DNA of 64,000 bases. Origin: Sporodiniella umbellata. Taxonomy: Eukaryota > Mucoromycota > Mucoromycetes > Mucorales > Rhizopodaceae. Of this stretch, positions 40,211 to 51,569 are shown piece by piece. The number at the start of each line of letters is the position of its first letter. Position 1 is the first letter of the stretch. The notes beneath the pieces are model-generated. The model made no database searches and was not told the origin of the DNA. It saw nothing but the letters and a program-made list of their open reading frames with translations. The DNA lies in NCBI GenBank assembly GCA_025677835.1, contig JAIXMR010000007.1, forward strand, positions 248,001 through 312,000, written 5' to 3'. Position numbers and translations under genes: made by a program.

Positions 40211-43200
40211 TTATTTTTCTGGCGTACCGTAACCTCCTCCTCCAGGTGTTTGAATAATGATACGATCTCCACGTCCAAACGACGCAGAGTTTTTTCCAGT
40301 CATATTTACACTGCGTACAAGATCTTCTTCATGACGAATCCAGATGTTGATTCCTGTCTGTGCGTCTTCGCCTCCTTTCATACCATAAGGGCGGAACACG
40401 CGACGTTCAGATAAGATCGATACTTGGATGCCGTCTTCCAAGAACTCGATTTCACGAATGACACCGTCACCGCCTTCATACTTACCGTGTCCTCTAGAAT
40501 GAGGGCGAATGGCAAACGTATGAAGAATCACTGGGTATCTTCGCTCCAGAATTTCGGGGTCTGTAATGCGTGTGTTAGTCATATGTGTATGAACACCACT
40601 TTGCCCATGCCAGCTAGGTCCAGCACCGCTTCCGCCAGCAATTGTTTCATAGTATCCCCAACCAGGTAGCGTCTCCCCTGTGTCCTTGTTTTTCCCTCCT
40701 TTACCAAAGGTCAAGTTGTTACAACATCCCTGACTAGCAGCACAAGCTTCAAAAGCTCGCAGGACAACATCGACTAAGCGCTGGCTGGTAAGTACGTTTC
40801 CACCTACTACTGCGCTTTTTTCGGAGGGGCTTAGTATAGATCTTTCAGGTATTTTGATGGTAATAGGCTCCAAACATCCGGAATTTAACGGGATGTCCTG
40901 ATTGACAAGGCATCGAATAGAATAGATGATAGCTGAATGACAAACACTCTCAGGTGCATTAGTATTACCATACACTTCAGGACCAGTACCCTCAAAATCG
41001 AAAAGGGCAGTGCCTAGCTCAGGGTCGATCTTGACACGCAAATGGATAGGCGTACCATCGTCCATATAGTCAACAGCTACTAAATCTTGATGAGAGTGCT
41101 CGAAAGCAATTTGCTTCAGTAAAGCTCGAACAGCTTCAGCTGCATTACGACGGATGTGCATCATATAGGCCTGAACCACTTCAAGAGAGTACTCTTCTAT
41201 TAATGACTTTACCAACATGATTCCCTTTTGGTTAGCTGCAATTTGTGCTTTTAAGTCAGAAATATTGTCTCTAAATGCTCGAGACCCAGAACACCCTGGG
41301 TAAGAAGCAGGAATAGTACATAGATGCTTTTCCAGACCTTCTTGATCAAATTGGCCTTTAGCAACAATTTTGAAAGACTTTATGGCTGCACCTTCTTGAT
41401 AGAGCTCTTTGGAGTGTGGAGGCATCGATCCAGGCGAGATACCACCTATATCTGCATGGTGCCCTCTAGAAGCTACAAAAAAAACTATTTTACCCTCATT
41501 AAAAACCGGCGTAATGATGGTTATGTCTATTGTAATTTTTAGCAAGAACATACATTTCTCTTTCTTTTTCGTGACCTACCAGGTAAGTGTGAGCCACCGG
41601 CTGAAGGATGGTTAGTCATTATAACATCACCTTCGAAAAGGTTGTCCTTGTAGTGTTTCAGTTGGTAAACAACTGCATGACTTAAAGAGCCCAGATGGAC
41701 AGGAATATGGGGAGCGTTAGCTACTAGACCACCGTCAGCACCAAAAAGCGCACAAGAAAAATCTAAGAAGATAAGTTTTAAATCTACACATTCTGCGTGT
41801 ACCTAATCTCTCCTTAATATTTGTCGAGATAGCTGTTTTCTGTAGAGTACGGCCCATCTGCTCAGCAATACTCATAAATCGATGAGAGAATATCGATAGC
41901 TGAATAGGTTCCATTTCTGTAGTCACTTTCTTTCTTGCACCTTTACCCATAGTGATTGTGATATGATTTGAAGTGATCAAAGCAGAACATGAAGGCTCAA
42001 TTACTGCAGTTGAGGTGGCATCAATGATAATTGCAGGACCGTTCACTAGCAAACCAGGTGACAGACTTCCTAAACGATAAACAGGAACTTGATCTTGTCT
42101 CCCTCCTTCTTCGAAATAAACAGATGTTAAGCTATCAGGTTCCAAATCTTGCACCGACTTTATTTGACCATTTGTCTTTAACTCTTCAATTTCGTCATCC
42201 GGAGCTAAATTTTTATTCTGTATTGTTTTTCCAATACCGCGTACTCGAATATCGTCAACTACAATATCGCGATCCTTTAGCAAAAATCCAAACTCTTGGG
42301 TATAAATTTCACAAAAAGCTTTTTCAAATTCCCAATTGGTTTCTGCAGACTGTAATGTCATAAGAGCACAATCTGTGCCATCATAACGTAGGTTTAGATA
42401 GACTTCAGTATTGATATTTTGTTCTAGGAACCCCTGCTTGTATAGCTCATTTTTGCAATTTTTTTTCAATTCATACACTCGTGTTTGAATTTGAGGTAAA
42501 GAGCCCTTATTAAGTCTTTGTGAAGAAGGTTCTTGTACCTCGTGTACTACATCTGCTAAAGCTAAACCAAAAGCAGATAGAATTGAACTATGGCGGTACA
42601 TGACAATTTTGCTTATTCCTAAATTACGTGCAATACCACACGCGTGCTGACCGCCTGCACCGCCAAAAACAGCCAGGGTGTGATAGCTAGTATCATGGCC
42701 TTTTGCTTCTGTTAAAGCGCGAATAGGGCGACACATGGTTTCGTTGGCCACTTTAATAAACCCGTATACTATTTCGTCAAGCGATCTATCTTCTCCTGTT
42801 GCTGCTTTGATAGTTTTAGATAACTCTTCAAATTCGCTTTCTACTATTTTTCTATCTAGAGGTTGGTCTTCATTTGGTCCAAATATCTTGGGAAAGTACT
42901 CGGGCAATAACCTGCCTAAGAACAAGTTTGCATCTGAAACAGCTAAAGGTCCCCCTTTTCTGTAGCAAGCAGGACCAGGATGAGCACCAGCGCTCTTAGA
43001 AGAAGAAAAAATAAACACCTTTCAATAATCCACCTCTAATACACTGATTGATTTTTTCTCACCTCAGGACCAACGACAAACATTCCGTTTTTAAAAAATA
43101 GCATAGAGCCTCCTCCAGCTGCAACAGTGTTTATGTCCAACTGAGGAGCTTGGATTGTGACTCCAGCAGTCGTTGTTTCAAACACGTGCTCAAAATGCCC

Positions 43201-44405
43201 ATCAAAACGAGAAACGTCAGTACTTGTTCCGCCCATATCGAATCCAATCACAGGCACTTTGTTATAGGATGTTAGAGCGTAACCCACCACGCCTCCTGCG
43301 GGTCCAGATAGAATAGCTCTAAACCCGGAAAAATTATTTACAGGGACAAGCCCACCATCACTTTGCATGAATTGCAATTGAGTTGTTTTCTTCTCGAATC
43401 CTTCGTCAAAGCCTCTTGTAAACCCTTGGATATACCTTTGAATACAAGGGGTCAAGTAAGCATCTGCTGAAGCTGAAGTACCTCGAGGCACTATTTTCAC
43501 CATCGGCATGACTTGACTGGATAAAGAAACGTGGGAAAACCCGACCTCTTTGGCAAGCCGGCCTATTTCGATTTCATGTTCTGCAAACGTATACGAGTGA
43601 ATCAGACAAATTGAAATACTTCTATATCCGCTTTCATACAGCTCGCGTAATTGTATCTTTACTAGGTTGAAATCTAATACAAAACAATGAGGTACTAGTG
43701 CCAGTAATACAACTTTTCATACCAGGCTTCCTGGTTATTTTGACCCACTCTCCAGACAGCCCCTTTTTTACGCACTCATCTTCCTTTGTAAGTACTACTT
43801 GTTTTTCTGAAGCAGCCGAGTTTAACAGATAAACACTGTAAGATGTTTTTAGCTATTTTTTTCTTTTTTGACTGGTAGGTTTTTACCGCTCGTCAACTTC
43901 AACTACTTTATCGTACAAGACTTCCGGCTTACTAATAGAAAGATCAAAAATTTTTGGGCGGGACTGATTGCCTGTATAGTTGTTAAAACGCGGTATTCCT
44001 CTCTTTTTTAGTCCTTTTACCAATATTCAAAAGATCCTTAAAGCCTTTCGTAATCAATAGCGCGCTTTTTTCACCTTTTCTTTCCAACAAAGCGTTTGTT
44101 GCTACTGTAGTTCCCATACGAACATTATCTAGAAATAATTTTGTTTACAACATCAAAAAATAAGTATAAATCTTACCAATCTGATCAGTGGGAACTGGTT
44201 CTGAACGAAGAAGTTTTCTTCCAGTAGCCATTTCAACTATTCTTCTTATTCCTTCTGTAGGAGCGTCCTTGTAGTTAGAAGGGTCCTCAGAGAGTAACTT
44301 GACTACGTACTCTTTATAATCTTTATCGCCCGGCTTGCCCATAAAACCAATGCAATCGGTAAAAGTACCTCCTCGGTCAATACAAATAGTCAATTTGCTT
44401 GTCAT
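40211..44405 (-). CDS. OXP1: 5-oxoprolinase (ATP-hydrolysing)
   Basis: Cleaves 5-oxo-L-proline to glutamate with ATP in glutathione breakdown. Eight exons (minus order): 44177-44405, 44021-44128, 43887-43971, 43723-43835, 43063-43673, 41803-42994, 41580-41762, 40211-41526; 1278 residues, full length and unbroken. N-terminal hydantoinase-A-like half: [100 protein letters not shown]-terminal hydantoinase-B-like half: [66 protein letters not shown], and the terminal [10 protein letters not shown]. Both halves in one chain is the eukaryotic form. It converges with HEM13, with 65 bases between stop codons. Confidence 0.95.
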
Positions 44406-45225
44406 TTTCTGTACGACTATTTTTTTTCAAAAAAAAAAAAAGAAAGAAAGAAAAACGCAAAGCTTTGTAAAAAGCAAATTAGCGAGAAAAAAGGGTAAAA
44501 GATATCATTTTGTGCTGTACCCCTATCTCCGCATTTTTAGAGTTAAGGTCTACAAATGACTTGAAGGTGAGACAAGTGTTTAGTTTAAATTTCCAAGTAT
44601 CATCCAATCGTAATTTTCAAAAAGAATATTGACGAATGGAATTAAGTTTGCAATACATACTGTCAAGAGGAACTGTAGATTGCATTTCTGATTCTGCGCG
44701 GTTCAATAGTATTATAAAAAAGCATACTATTAAAAGCATATATCTTGTAGGGAATATACTCGATAAAAACTTTGAATCAAAAAAAAAAAAAAAAAAAAAG
44801 AAGCCACACTAAAAAACACTATAAGAGCCGAGAAAAGAATTCAGTGTTCAAGAACACACATCTTATCAACTAACAAAGACCTAAGGGTCTTTCATCAAAT
44901 AAAAAAAAGAATGGAGTATAAAAGTTTGCCTGTTGAAATAAGAAAAATATATCATTAATAAAATGTAAGGTAGGTTTAACAAAATAGAGCCGATCTTGTG
45001 GACAGCTGAATCATTCCTTCACAGATATATGATAGAGCTTGAAAGAGAAGGGCATGAATGTCATTAATAGTATATACAGTTTATTTGGTTGCAAAAACAT
45101 TGTAAAAACTATCAAGGCTTGAAAGTGGTGATTTGAGCCAATTAAATTTCTCTTATGTTCTGAGATTTTGTATCAAATCATAACCATAACCAACATAGTG
45201 TGAACCTTAAAGTCATTGCATGGTA

Positions 45226-45661
45226 CAGTGCCTCTCCCCCCAATTTTCGCTTTCCAAAAAAAAAAAGCTGATTTCGCTTCAATAAAGTCCAATTTTCGTT
45301 TTTGTTACTCCCAAAACTCATTTCGAAATTTCCATTTATTACTATTAGTTCGTTTTAATGAATGATAACTTTTTCTATGAAGATGGTCGAGTCACACTTT
45401 TAGATGAGTAAGGAAACGACGCTGCTGATTGGGAGAAAGAGGTTGATCCTTAGCAGAAAAACTCTTAGAAACATTACAAACTACTCTATTAATAACTTTC
45501 AGAAATACATTAACAAAGAATCGCTTTGATTTATCTTCAAATCAAACACGAAAATTGAATGATGTAAAAGCAAGCTTTGGGTGTGATCAAAGCGAAAAAT
45601 GAATCCTAACCAAAACGAACTTTGACCAATAAAAGAGCGAAAATTGGGGGTGGAGGCACTA
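45226..45661. mobile_element. Tc1/mariner-type MITE with 25-bp terminal inverted repeats
   Basis: The left end AGTGCCTCTCCCCCCAATTT (continuing TCGCT) and the right end, read on the minus strand, AGTGCCTCCACCCCCAATTT (continuing TCGCT) match over 25 bases with two mismatches. The element is 436 bp and is bounded by TA on both sides (45224-45225 and 45662-45663), the target duplication of Tc1/mariner elements. The motif CAATTTTCG recurs just inside the left end (45292-45300). There is no transposase frame inside, so it is non-autonomous. Classification rests on TIR plus TA; superfamily is inference. Confidence 0.8.
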
Positions 45662-45665
45662 TATT

Positions 45666-46040
45666 TCATAAAAATAGAGCTGGATCAGTCCTATTATGCA
45701 AGACCAAATTTTTTTCTGACGATACCTTTATTTGGTTATGAACTTTTAATACCCCCAAAGTGTATGCTTTTGCTTTTTGAAGATGGTGTCTCTTCGTTCT
45801 AACCAACATTTGATAGACTGTTGGTAACGCTTTTACTTGTTGTAGATTTTTAGCCAGTGCAGCTGAAACACATAGTACGATAAGTTGGTATGTATTCTGT
45901 AATATGTGTTCTTCATCATATCCTTTGAAGTCGCCAAAAAATTCTCCTTGGGGGAAAGGAACAATAAGAAGTAGAAGACTAAAACCTGGCAATTGTGTAT
46001 GAAAACAAATGACCTTTCCCGTATTCTTAAGACTACTTAT
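45666..46040 (-). pseudogene. Decayed coding fragment next to the MITE, unknown family
   Basis: About 120 sense codons with no ATG at the head. The reading is protein-like, for example TGKVICFHTQLPGFSLLLLI, then EEHILQNTYQLIVLCVSAAL and LPTVYQMLVRTKRHHLQKAK, with a composition unlike the random AT-rich ORFs nearby. It stops four bases from the MITE border. I do not recognise the family. It could be a gene remnant or part of a transposon ORF. Confidence 0.35.
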
Positions 46041-46507
46041 TTGAGTAAAAAAATATCAAAGAGGCGTGGCAGGTTGTAAACATGGGATGTATTTGGCTAA
46101 AAAAAAAACTATGGCTATAATAAAAGCTTTCTCAACCTTTTTTAGTCTATTACTAGAACGCTACATTGTTTATGGCATGTATAAAAAATATGTATTATTC
46201 GCTCAAAAAGTCCCATCATTCAACTATACACGTCAATAAAGCCTAAAAGACTATAGTTAATTCCTACACCAATGTACTCTTAAAGTTTAAATAAAAAAAC
46301 ATTCGGTAAACACAAACATAAATGCTTTGTATTGCAGAATGCAAATATACAAGAAATTGTTTAATGCATGATTTTAAGTTATCTGAGACTTACATAATTA
46401 CTAATCCGTAAACCAAGCTACCGAATGCGGACTTTGGAATATAGAGTATATAATCATTTCTTTTTGGTTGTTTTTTTTGTTTTGTTTTGTAAATAAATCT
46501 ACATGTA

Positions 46508-47562
46508 ATGGCCCCTAACTCCAGTATTCTCTTGGTAAGCGTTCAAGGTAATAATGTTTATATGAGGCTAAAATCTCTGCGCGATAGCATTGGTATCCCT
46601 TTTCACCTTTTGCTCAAAAAATTGCTTGGGCTCTGAACTTCAAGAACGTAAACTACAAAACCGTTTATATTTCTGACGTGATGCCTCGCCCAGAACGACA
46701 CCCTATTGATGGAGGCTTCCGTAAAACGCCTATCCTTCAGATTGGAAACCATACGTTTTGTGACACTAAAGAAATTATTGCTGAGATCGAAAGAAGGTAG
46801 GTGTATTTTTGATAGCGATTTTGGTGTTGATATGCTATAATTAGGTTTCCAGAACCTAGCTTCTATCCTGTTGGGCCTCATGGGGAATCCACTGAGGCTT
46901 TGACAAAAGTGTTTGCCCGCTGGTTAGATTCAACCGTGTTTTTGTCTATAGTAAGTCAATTACCAGCAGACACCGACGAAAACTTTTTGAAAGATCGTTC
47001 TGCCTTCTTTAATCTGGATCTTAGCAAACCAACACTGAAGTCGCATGGCCCTCTTATGTACCCTGCTTTGATGGAAGAGCTCAATCTTTTACAAGATTTT
47101 GTGGCTGATCGTACAAAGAACAGTAAATGGGTTTTAGGTACTGAAGAGCCCACCTTACTTGATATCCACGTGGGTATCACTCCTTGGTTTGCTATCAAAT
47201 TGTTTGGCGAGGACTGGCTTGAAAACAAACTTCCTTCGTTGAGCGCACACTTGAAAAGAATGGTAGTCTATACCAAGGCTGACCAAATTGAGTCTATACC
47301 TTCTGTTAAGAGTAGTGAGGCTATTGAAATTGCTAGAAGCGAAACTGAAGCTGAAATTGAATCCAAGCACGACGGTACCTTTCCTATCTCGTTGGGCTCC
47401 ACAGTATCCGTTCAACCTACAGACACTGGAGCTCTTCCTGCCACTGGAAAGTTGGTATACAGTACAGCTGAAAAGACAATTGTAGAATACCACGACCAAC
47501 AGTATGGCACCACTGTTTACCTTCATTTCCCTGTAGCTGGTTTTATCGTTATTCCTTCTTAA
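46508..47562 (+). CDS. Glutathione S-transferase-like protein with C-terminal extension (copy 1)
   Basis: Three exons, 46508-46534, 46588-46796, 46845-47562; 317 residues. The N-terminal thioredoxin-like GST domain is read as HWYPFSPFAQKIAWALNFKN, RPERHPIDGGFRKTPILQIG and HTFCDTKEIIAEIERR. The helical C-domain follows (ALTKVFARWLDSTVFLSIVS, WVLGTEEPTLLDIHVGITPW). After about residue 240 an extra segment of roughly 70 residues begins near HDGTFPISLGSTVSVQPTDT and ends YGTTVYLHFPVAGFIVIPS; it is not part of ordinary GSTs. A Ser at SPF could serve as the glutathione-activating residue; catalysis is not proven. Intron positions and phases are identical to those of the inverted paralogue at 51570-52665. 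Confidence 0.86.
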
Positions 47563-47806
47563 AATCAATAAAATAAGCGCTTTTTTTTGTACGCTTAAAC
47601 ACGACATGCACCAGCCTGTTATTAGAGTTTTATCCTAAAAGTGCGTGTAATACAGATGATCCACTAAACTGTATCGCCCAATCAGAAATGAGTTTTTGCT
47701 GCCACAAGAATGAAATTAGAAAAACTTGCTCCAGAATAAAGAGGTCAAGAAGCTGTACGGTTACTTGCTAGAATCTAGATAGGTATGACACCATGATAGT
47801 CAGTAC

Positions 47807-48045
47807 ACTACTTCAACTTTATCTACAATACGATGGATATTTGAAAAATATGAGTAATTTAGAGGGCACTATGCTGTGATTGACATTGTACTTATCCACC
47901 AAAAAAAAAATCAATAATGTTGCAAGAGATCAAGAAGGACAGTTGTGTCTACTTGTATTTTTCACTCTATTCTCCTGAACTGAATTCCATTGAAAAGCTT
48001 TGGTCTGTTTACAAAAGCAAAATGAAACGAGAACATCTGTTGTAA
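47807..48045 (+). pseudogene. Degenerate Tc1/IS630-type DDE transposase fragment
   Basis: Two blocks of a Tc1/IS630 catalytic domain are readable in different frames. One is HYFNFIYNTMDI plus GHYAVIDIVLIH around the second catalytic Asp. The other is LYSPELNSIEKLWSVYKSKM around the final acidic residue, the standard YSPELNPIE signature. Frameshifts and stops lie between them. The N-terminal DNA-binding part and first Asp were not found. It is clearly non-functional. Confidence 0.75.
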
Positions 48046-48090
48046 GAGACATTGCCCTTAAGAACACATGATATTTGCAATAGTATTCTT

Positions 48091-48470
48091 CTAAATGACC
48101 ATCAAAATTTTTATAGATACTCTGTTAATGATTATTTGAATAAAACACTGTATGAAAAAATGCGTAACATAAGTGTTCAGCTGTATAGAGGTGTGGAATT
48201 TTTTCAACCAATGCAATTTTGAATCACTGCTACGCTTCCAACGATCACAGTCCTGAATCAGTCGATCTTTTTCTTGAGTTAAATATTTAGAAATAGTGGG
48301 TTTGTAGCTGGAGAAATAATATTGAAAATATACTGATTTGCGTTTATCCACAAAAGCCTTGCAAGTAAGGATATTTCTGTCATCTATGTGCATCAGAAGC
48401 AATAGTTCGTTGTTGTTTTCTTTTGAAAAACATAGCTCATCAGTAACATAAAAAAAAACTTAGATATAAA
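48091..48470 (-). pseudogene. Possible decayed coding segment, unknown family
   Basis: Open for about 125 codons on the minus strand with no ATG at its head. It has protein-like content (FYVTDELCFSKENNN, HIDDRNILTCKAFVDKRKSV, YLTQEKDRLIQDCDRWKRSS). It begins downstream of a run of T and ends in hydrophobic low-information codons. It may be a remnant of the same repeat family as the duplicated 14-mer segment. Family unknown. Confidence 0.3.
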
Positions 48471-48805
48471 AGCTAGAGTCACCCTCTGATTAATGGTACG
48501 GTCTGCATTTGTCCTCTTTGAGTTAACTTTTACTGACTTCAAAGTAGTTGATTTTTTGTTTCCAGTTGGCTATTTTTTTAATGGATTGTTCTTCATATAA
48601 GAATGTTTAACCAAAGTTTCAAGAACAGTGTTAGGATCGTCGATAGTTGACATGACATCTTCTATAGGATCATGCGTTAATTGATCGTTTTTATTATATA
48701 TGTTACTTTGCCCATCTTCATAAAAAAAATGTCTTCATCTCGAAGAGATACAATAGATAATATAAGAAAAAGATAATCAGAAAAACTAAGAGGGGTCATT
48801 TTATT

Positions 48806-48893
48806 TACTGTGTCAGCGAAAAACTACTTCTGATTGAACGATATTTTATTTCTAATTAAGCGACAGTTTATTTCTGACTGGGTGACATTTTAC
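48806..48893 (+). repeat. Degenerate 22-bp tandem repeat
   Basis: Three clear 22-base units start at 48828, 48850 and 48872, with consensus close to TTCTGATTGAGCGACATTTT plus AT. A more diverged unit precedes them (48806). A fifth, weaker match lies further upstream (about 48784). Pairwise identity between the clear units is about 65-75 percent by eye. Confidence 0.65.
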
Positions 48894-50288
48894 TTAGCCC
48901 GGACGATAAAATCAACTGTACTACTGGTCAAGGGGTCAAGAAACAAATGCACGAAGCATCCCCCTAAAAAAAAAAGTTCGGCTCAAATACCTTCTATCTT
49001 TATCGAAAGGCACTGGTATATTTTGTGGGCAATTTTTGCATATAATTTCGAATGTTTTATCTTTCAAAGAATTTCTTGCTAATTCTTGCGGAACTTGAAC
49101 ATCAGCAAAAAAAAGCAACCCTAGATCTATACGCGTTCAAACAATCGGTTTGATAGGGGTGTGATATACAGATGTTTTTCTTAACTATTCAATAAAAACT
49201 GCAAATTCAAAAGTGGTACTAATTGACCAAAAACACCGCTTTTTCTTAAAACAAGCACATCACACAAAATGGTTCTATATTAAAGCAGATGTCAACACGA
49301 AGCCTTAATGGTACGGTCAGTTTGGTTTGGACTCAACTTTCCTCAAAAACAGGTATGAAATTACTCACATTTCTCGGCTCTATATGTAGACGCATTGATA
49401 TAGTATTAAACAAATTAAATATGAAGATGCTGCATGCATGTCTGGGATTTTTTAGACCTTTTTTGGGTTGAACTTAGGATCAACATAACCAACAAGGCGC
49501 TAAAAACTCTAAACCAAGGAACAAGCGAATGGCTTTAGCCAAAAATTTAATTGGCTGGCGCTTTAAAGATAGGAAGGAAAACCCGAGGGATCGTTTGGAA
49601 ACGCTACTTTCAAATAAATGTGCCAATAGCATGTTCTCCTAATGGACACTCCTAAAGTGTTGCTAGTCTTTGTGTCTGATCTTGAATTGAACAGTGCGAG
49701 ATTTGCTTTAGTCCAAATAAATACTACTATTGGTAAAAGTCTCTTGATAAAAAAAAAGCCGCTCATTCGTTCTGATTAACAGTTATTTAGTGTTGGATGT
49801 CTTAATGGCTGAGAAAGCAAAGTATTTTCCTAAAATTCTGTCACCTTAAACAAGTGTATTTATAGTATCTAAACTCCAATAAAAGCACCGTTTTTAAAAC
49901 CACATGAAAGCTGGGCAACCGATTTCCAAAAAAGATAGTTGTAAAAACCCCGGAAGAAAGGATAATCTGATTGGCATGTTGATTTAAGATAAGGCTATAT
50001 ATGGAATCAATTAAACATCAAAAGGAGAAATAAGCTTTCTGCTTTGTTTTATTTTGCTTTGTTTGTTTTTACCTTTGCATGCCAAAGAAAATGAACGGCT
50101 TGTCATGCAATTCATGAATGGGTGATTGGTCCAGGCTGCAGTATAATTACACCAAATTCTGTCACATGGTGTTCAAATGAGAAAAACAATAAAGATAAAG
50201 GAAGACAAAATGCAAATCTCCTTTTCTTTTTCTTTTTTATTTTCTTTCTCTCTACCGCTTTTTTTTTTTAAAAAAAGACAAGCACTGT

Positions 50289-51482
50289 ATGTTACGTCCA
50301 TCCAAGCTGCTTGGCTCTTTTCATCAGCTTCGATACTACTTTCAGACAAAACTATCGGAGCTCGTACAGCCTGCTAACAGCAATACGCCATCCTTATCAC
50401 ACCATCAACCTATCTTTACTCTATTTCAAAAACCCACACAAGCATTCTTCCGCTCACCTACACAGCGCTTTGGTAGCATCAAAACCCTTCAGCAGTGTAA
50501 TAACCCACCTGCTTACTATGCTACTCAGTCCTGTCACCGACCGTCTTTGTGGACTTCTCAAGGGCAGCAGTTTCGTAGTATGATGTCTACCTCCGGACCC
50601 ACACATCCTACAAGTGTGGTTTGGAGTTTTCCTCGAGCCTCAATTTCTGGCGGACGTGGGTTCAGCCGTTCGTTTTCAACAACTAAGGCGCCCTGTGCCC
50701 CCACAGTCCAGACCAATCAAGCCTTTCAGATCACGCGAATTTTTTCGCCTGCAGGCACAAAAATGAATTCACCTTTAAATGATACCACATCTTCCTCAGC
50801 TAAACATACCCTTTTCCTCCCAAACACTTCTAACAACAGCCATCCTTATAATCGAATTTTTGCCACAAAAAACAACGGCGGTATGCGCGAGCTTGTCGAT
50901 CTTGAACCAAGTGATCATTCTACTCATCACTATGTGCACCAACTAAGTACAAAAAGAAAACGTAATAGAACTTATCACCCTTCACGGTCCGCTGCCATAA
51001 TCCAACACGATGAAATCTCCTCAATGAGACACCATGTGACCCAACACAAAAACCATACGTCAACTCGTAAGGGACCTGACAAGACTGTTTACTTGCTTAT
51101 TCCACTTCAAATGAAACCTAATACGGGAAATCTGGATGGATTTTTCATTCAGCAATTCAGTCAAGGATACCATCACCATATCCATCAGGTCCTCCGCTTG
51201 CTACAAACTTTCCAATCGGCCTCTCGTCAGTTTGAGGTCGTAATGAAGCCTGGGCAGTTGCGCCTTTATTTCCCCTCGCCTGCTCCTAAAACGGCTATCG
51301 AAGCCTTGAACTTATTACACTCGATGGGTATCCAACCCAACAGTTTTTTCTCAATTGAACAGGAACCAGTGGTCAACCACGACTATTTCAAAGACGTTCA
51401 GCAGTTTATTGATCACATCGATACTTTAATTGACCATGGTCCTGCTTTCAATAAACAGGCTCGTGGAAAGAGTCCAGTATAA
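50289..51482 (+). CDS. Hypothetical protein, probably mitochondrial
   Basis: Unrecognised. Single exon, 397 residues. The N-terminus MLRPSKLLGSFHQLRYYFQ is basic, hydroxylated and free of acids, a strong mitochondrial presequence pattern. Residues about 30-260 are low-conservation Ser/Thr/Asn/His/Pro-rich sequence with RGFSRSFST. The C-terminal 130 residues look folded: DKTVYLLIPLQMKPNTG, then LRLLQTFQSASRQFEVVMKP and AIEALNLLHSMGI. This is an alternating beta/alpha pattern that I cannot place. The start is the first ATG after a pyrimidine-rich leader. It stands alone between transposon debris and GST copy 2, with which it converges (87 bases between stop codons). Confidence 0.72.
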   Translation: MLRPSKLLGSFHQLRYYFQTKLSELVQPANSNTPSLSHHQPIFTLFQKPTQAFFRSPTQRFGSIKTLQQCNNPPAYYATQSCHRPSLWTSQGQQFRSMMSTSGPTHPTSVVWSFPRASISGGRGFSRSFSTTKAPCAPTVQTNQAFQITRIFSPAGTKMNSPLNDTTSSSAKHTLFLPNTSNNSHPYNRIFATKNNGGMRELVDLEPSDHSTHHYVHQLSTKRKRNRTYHPSRSAAIIQHDEISSMRHHVTQHKNHTSTRKGPDKTVYLLIPLQMKPNTGNLDGFFIQQFSQGYHHHIHQVLRLLQTFQSASRQFEVVMKPGQLRLYFPSPAPKTAIEALNLLHSMGIQPNSFFSIEQEPVVNHDYFKDVQQFIDHIDTLIDHGPAFNKQARGKSPV

Positions 51483-51569
51483 TAAAAGAAAATAACGAAA
51501 AACTATGTGCGTATTTTGTTTTATTTTATCTTTTTTTTTTTATTATTTACACAAAGCGTCTTGGAATGC

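Larger units (their letters stand above)
44406..46507. other. Gene-poor, transposon-bearing region, about 2.1 kb
   Basis: Holds the 5-oxoprolinase promoter on the left, a MITE at 45226-45661, a decayed coding fragment beside it, and the promoter of the first GST-like gene on the right (pyrimidine/TTTTG-rich leader 46455-46490). Poly-A tract at about 44780-44799. No intact gene. Confidence 0.55.
47563..50288. other. Transposon-debris region between GST copy 1 and the next gene
   Basis: About 2.7 kb without an intact gene. It contains a broken DDE transposase segment, a minus-strand decayed coding stretch (48091-48470), a degenerate 22-bp tandem repeat, and two diverged copies of a short segment centred on TTAATGGTACGGTC (48490-48503 and 49305-49318). 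The last 100 bases, CT-rich, are the leader of the gene at 50289. Confidence 0.6.

Noticed and set aside
40211..44405. Possible split of 5-oxoprolinase into two bacterial-type HyuA/HyuB genes
   Set aside because: All eight exons join in one frame through the linker, so it is a single eukaryotic-type chain.
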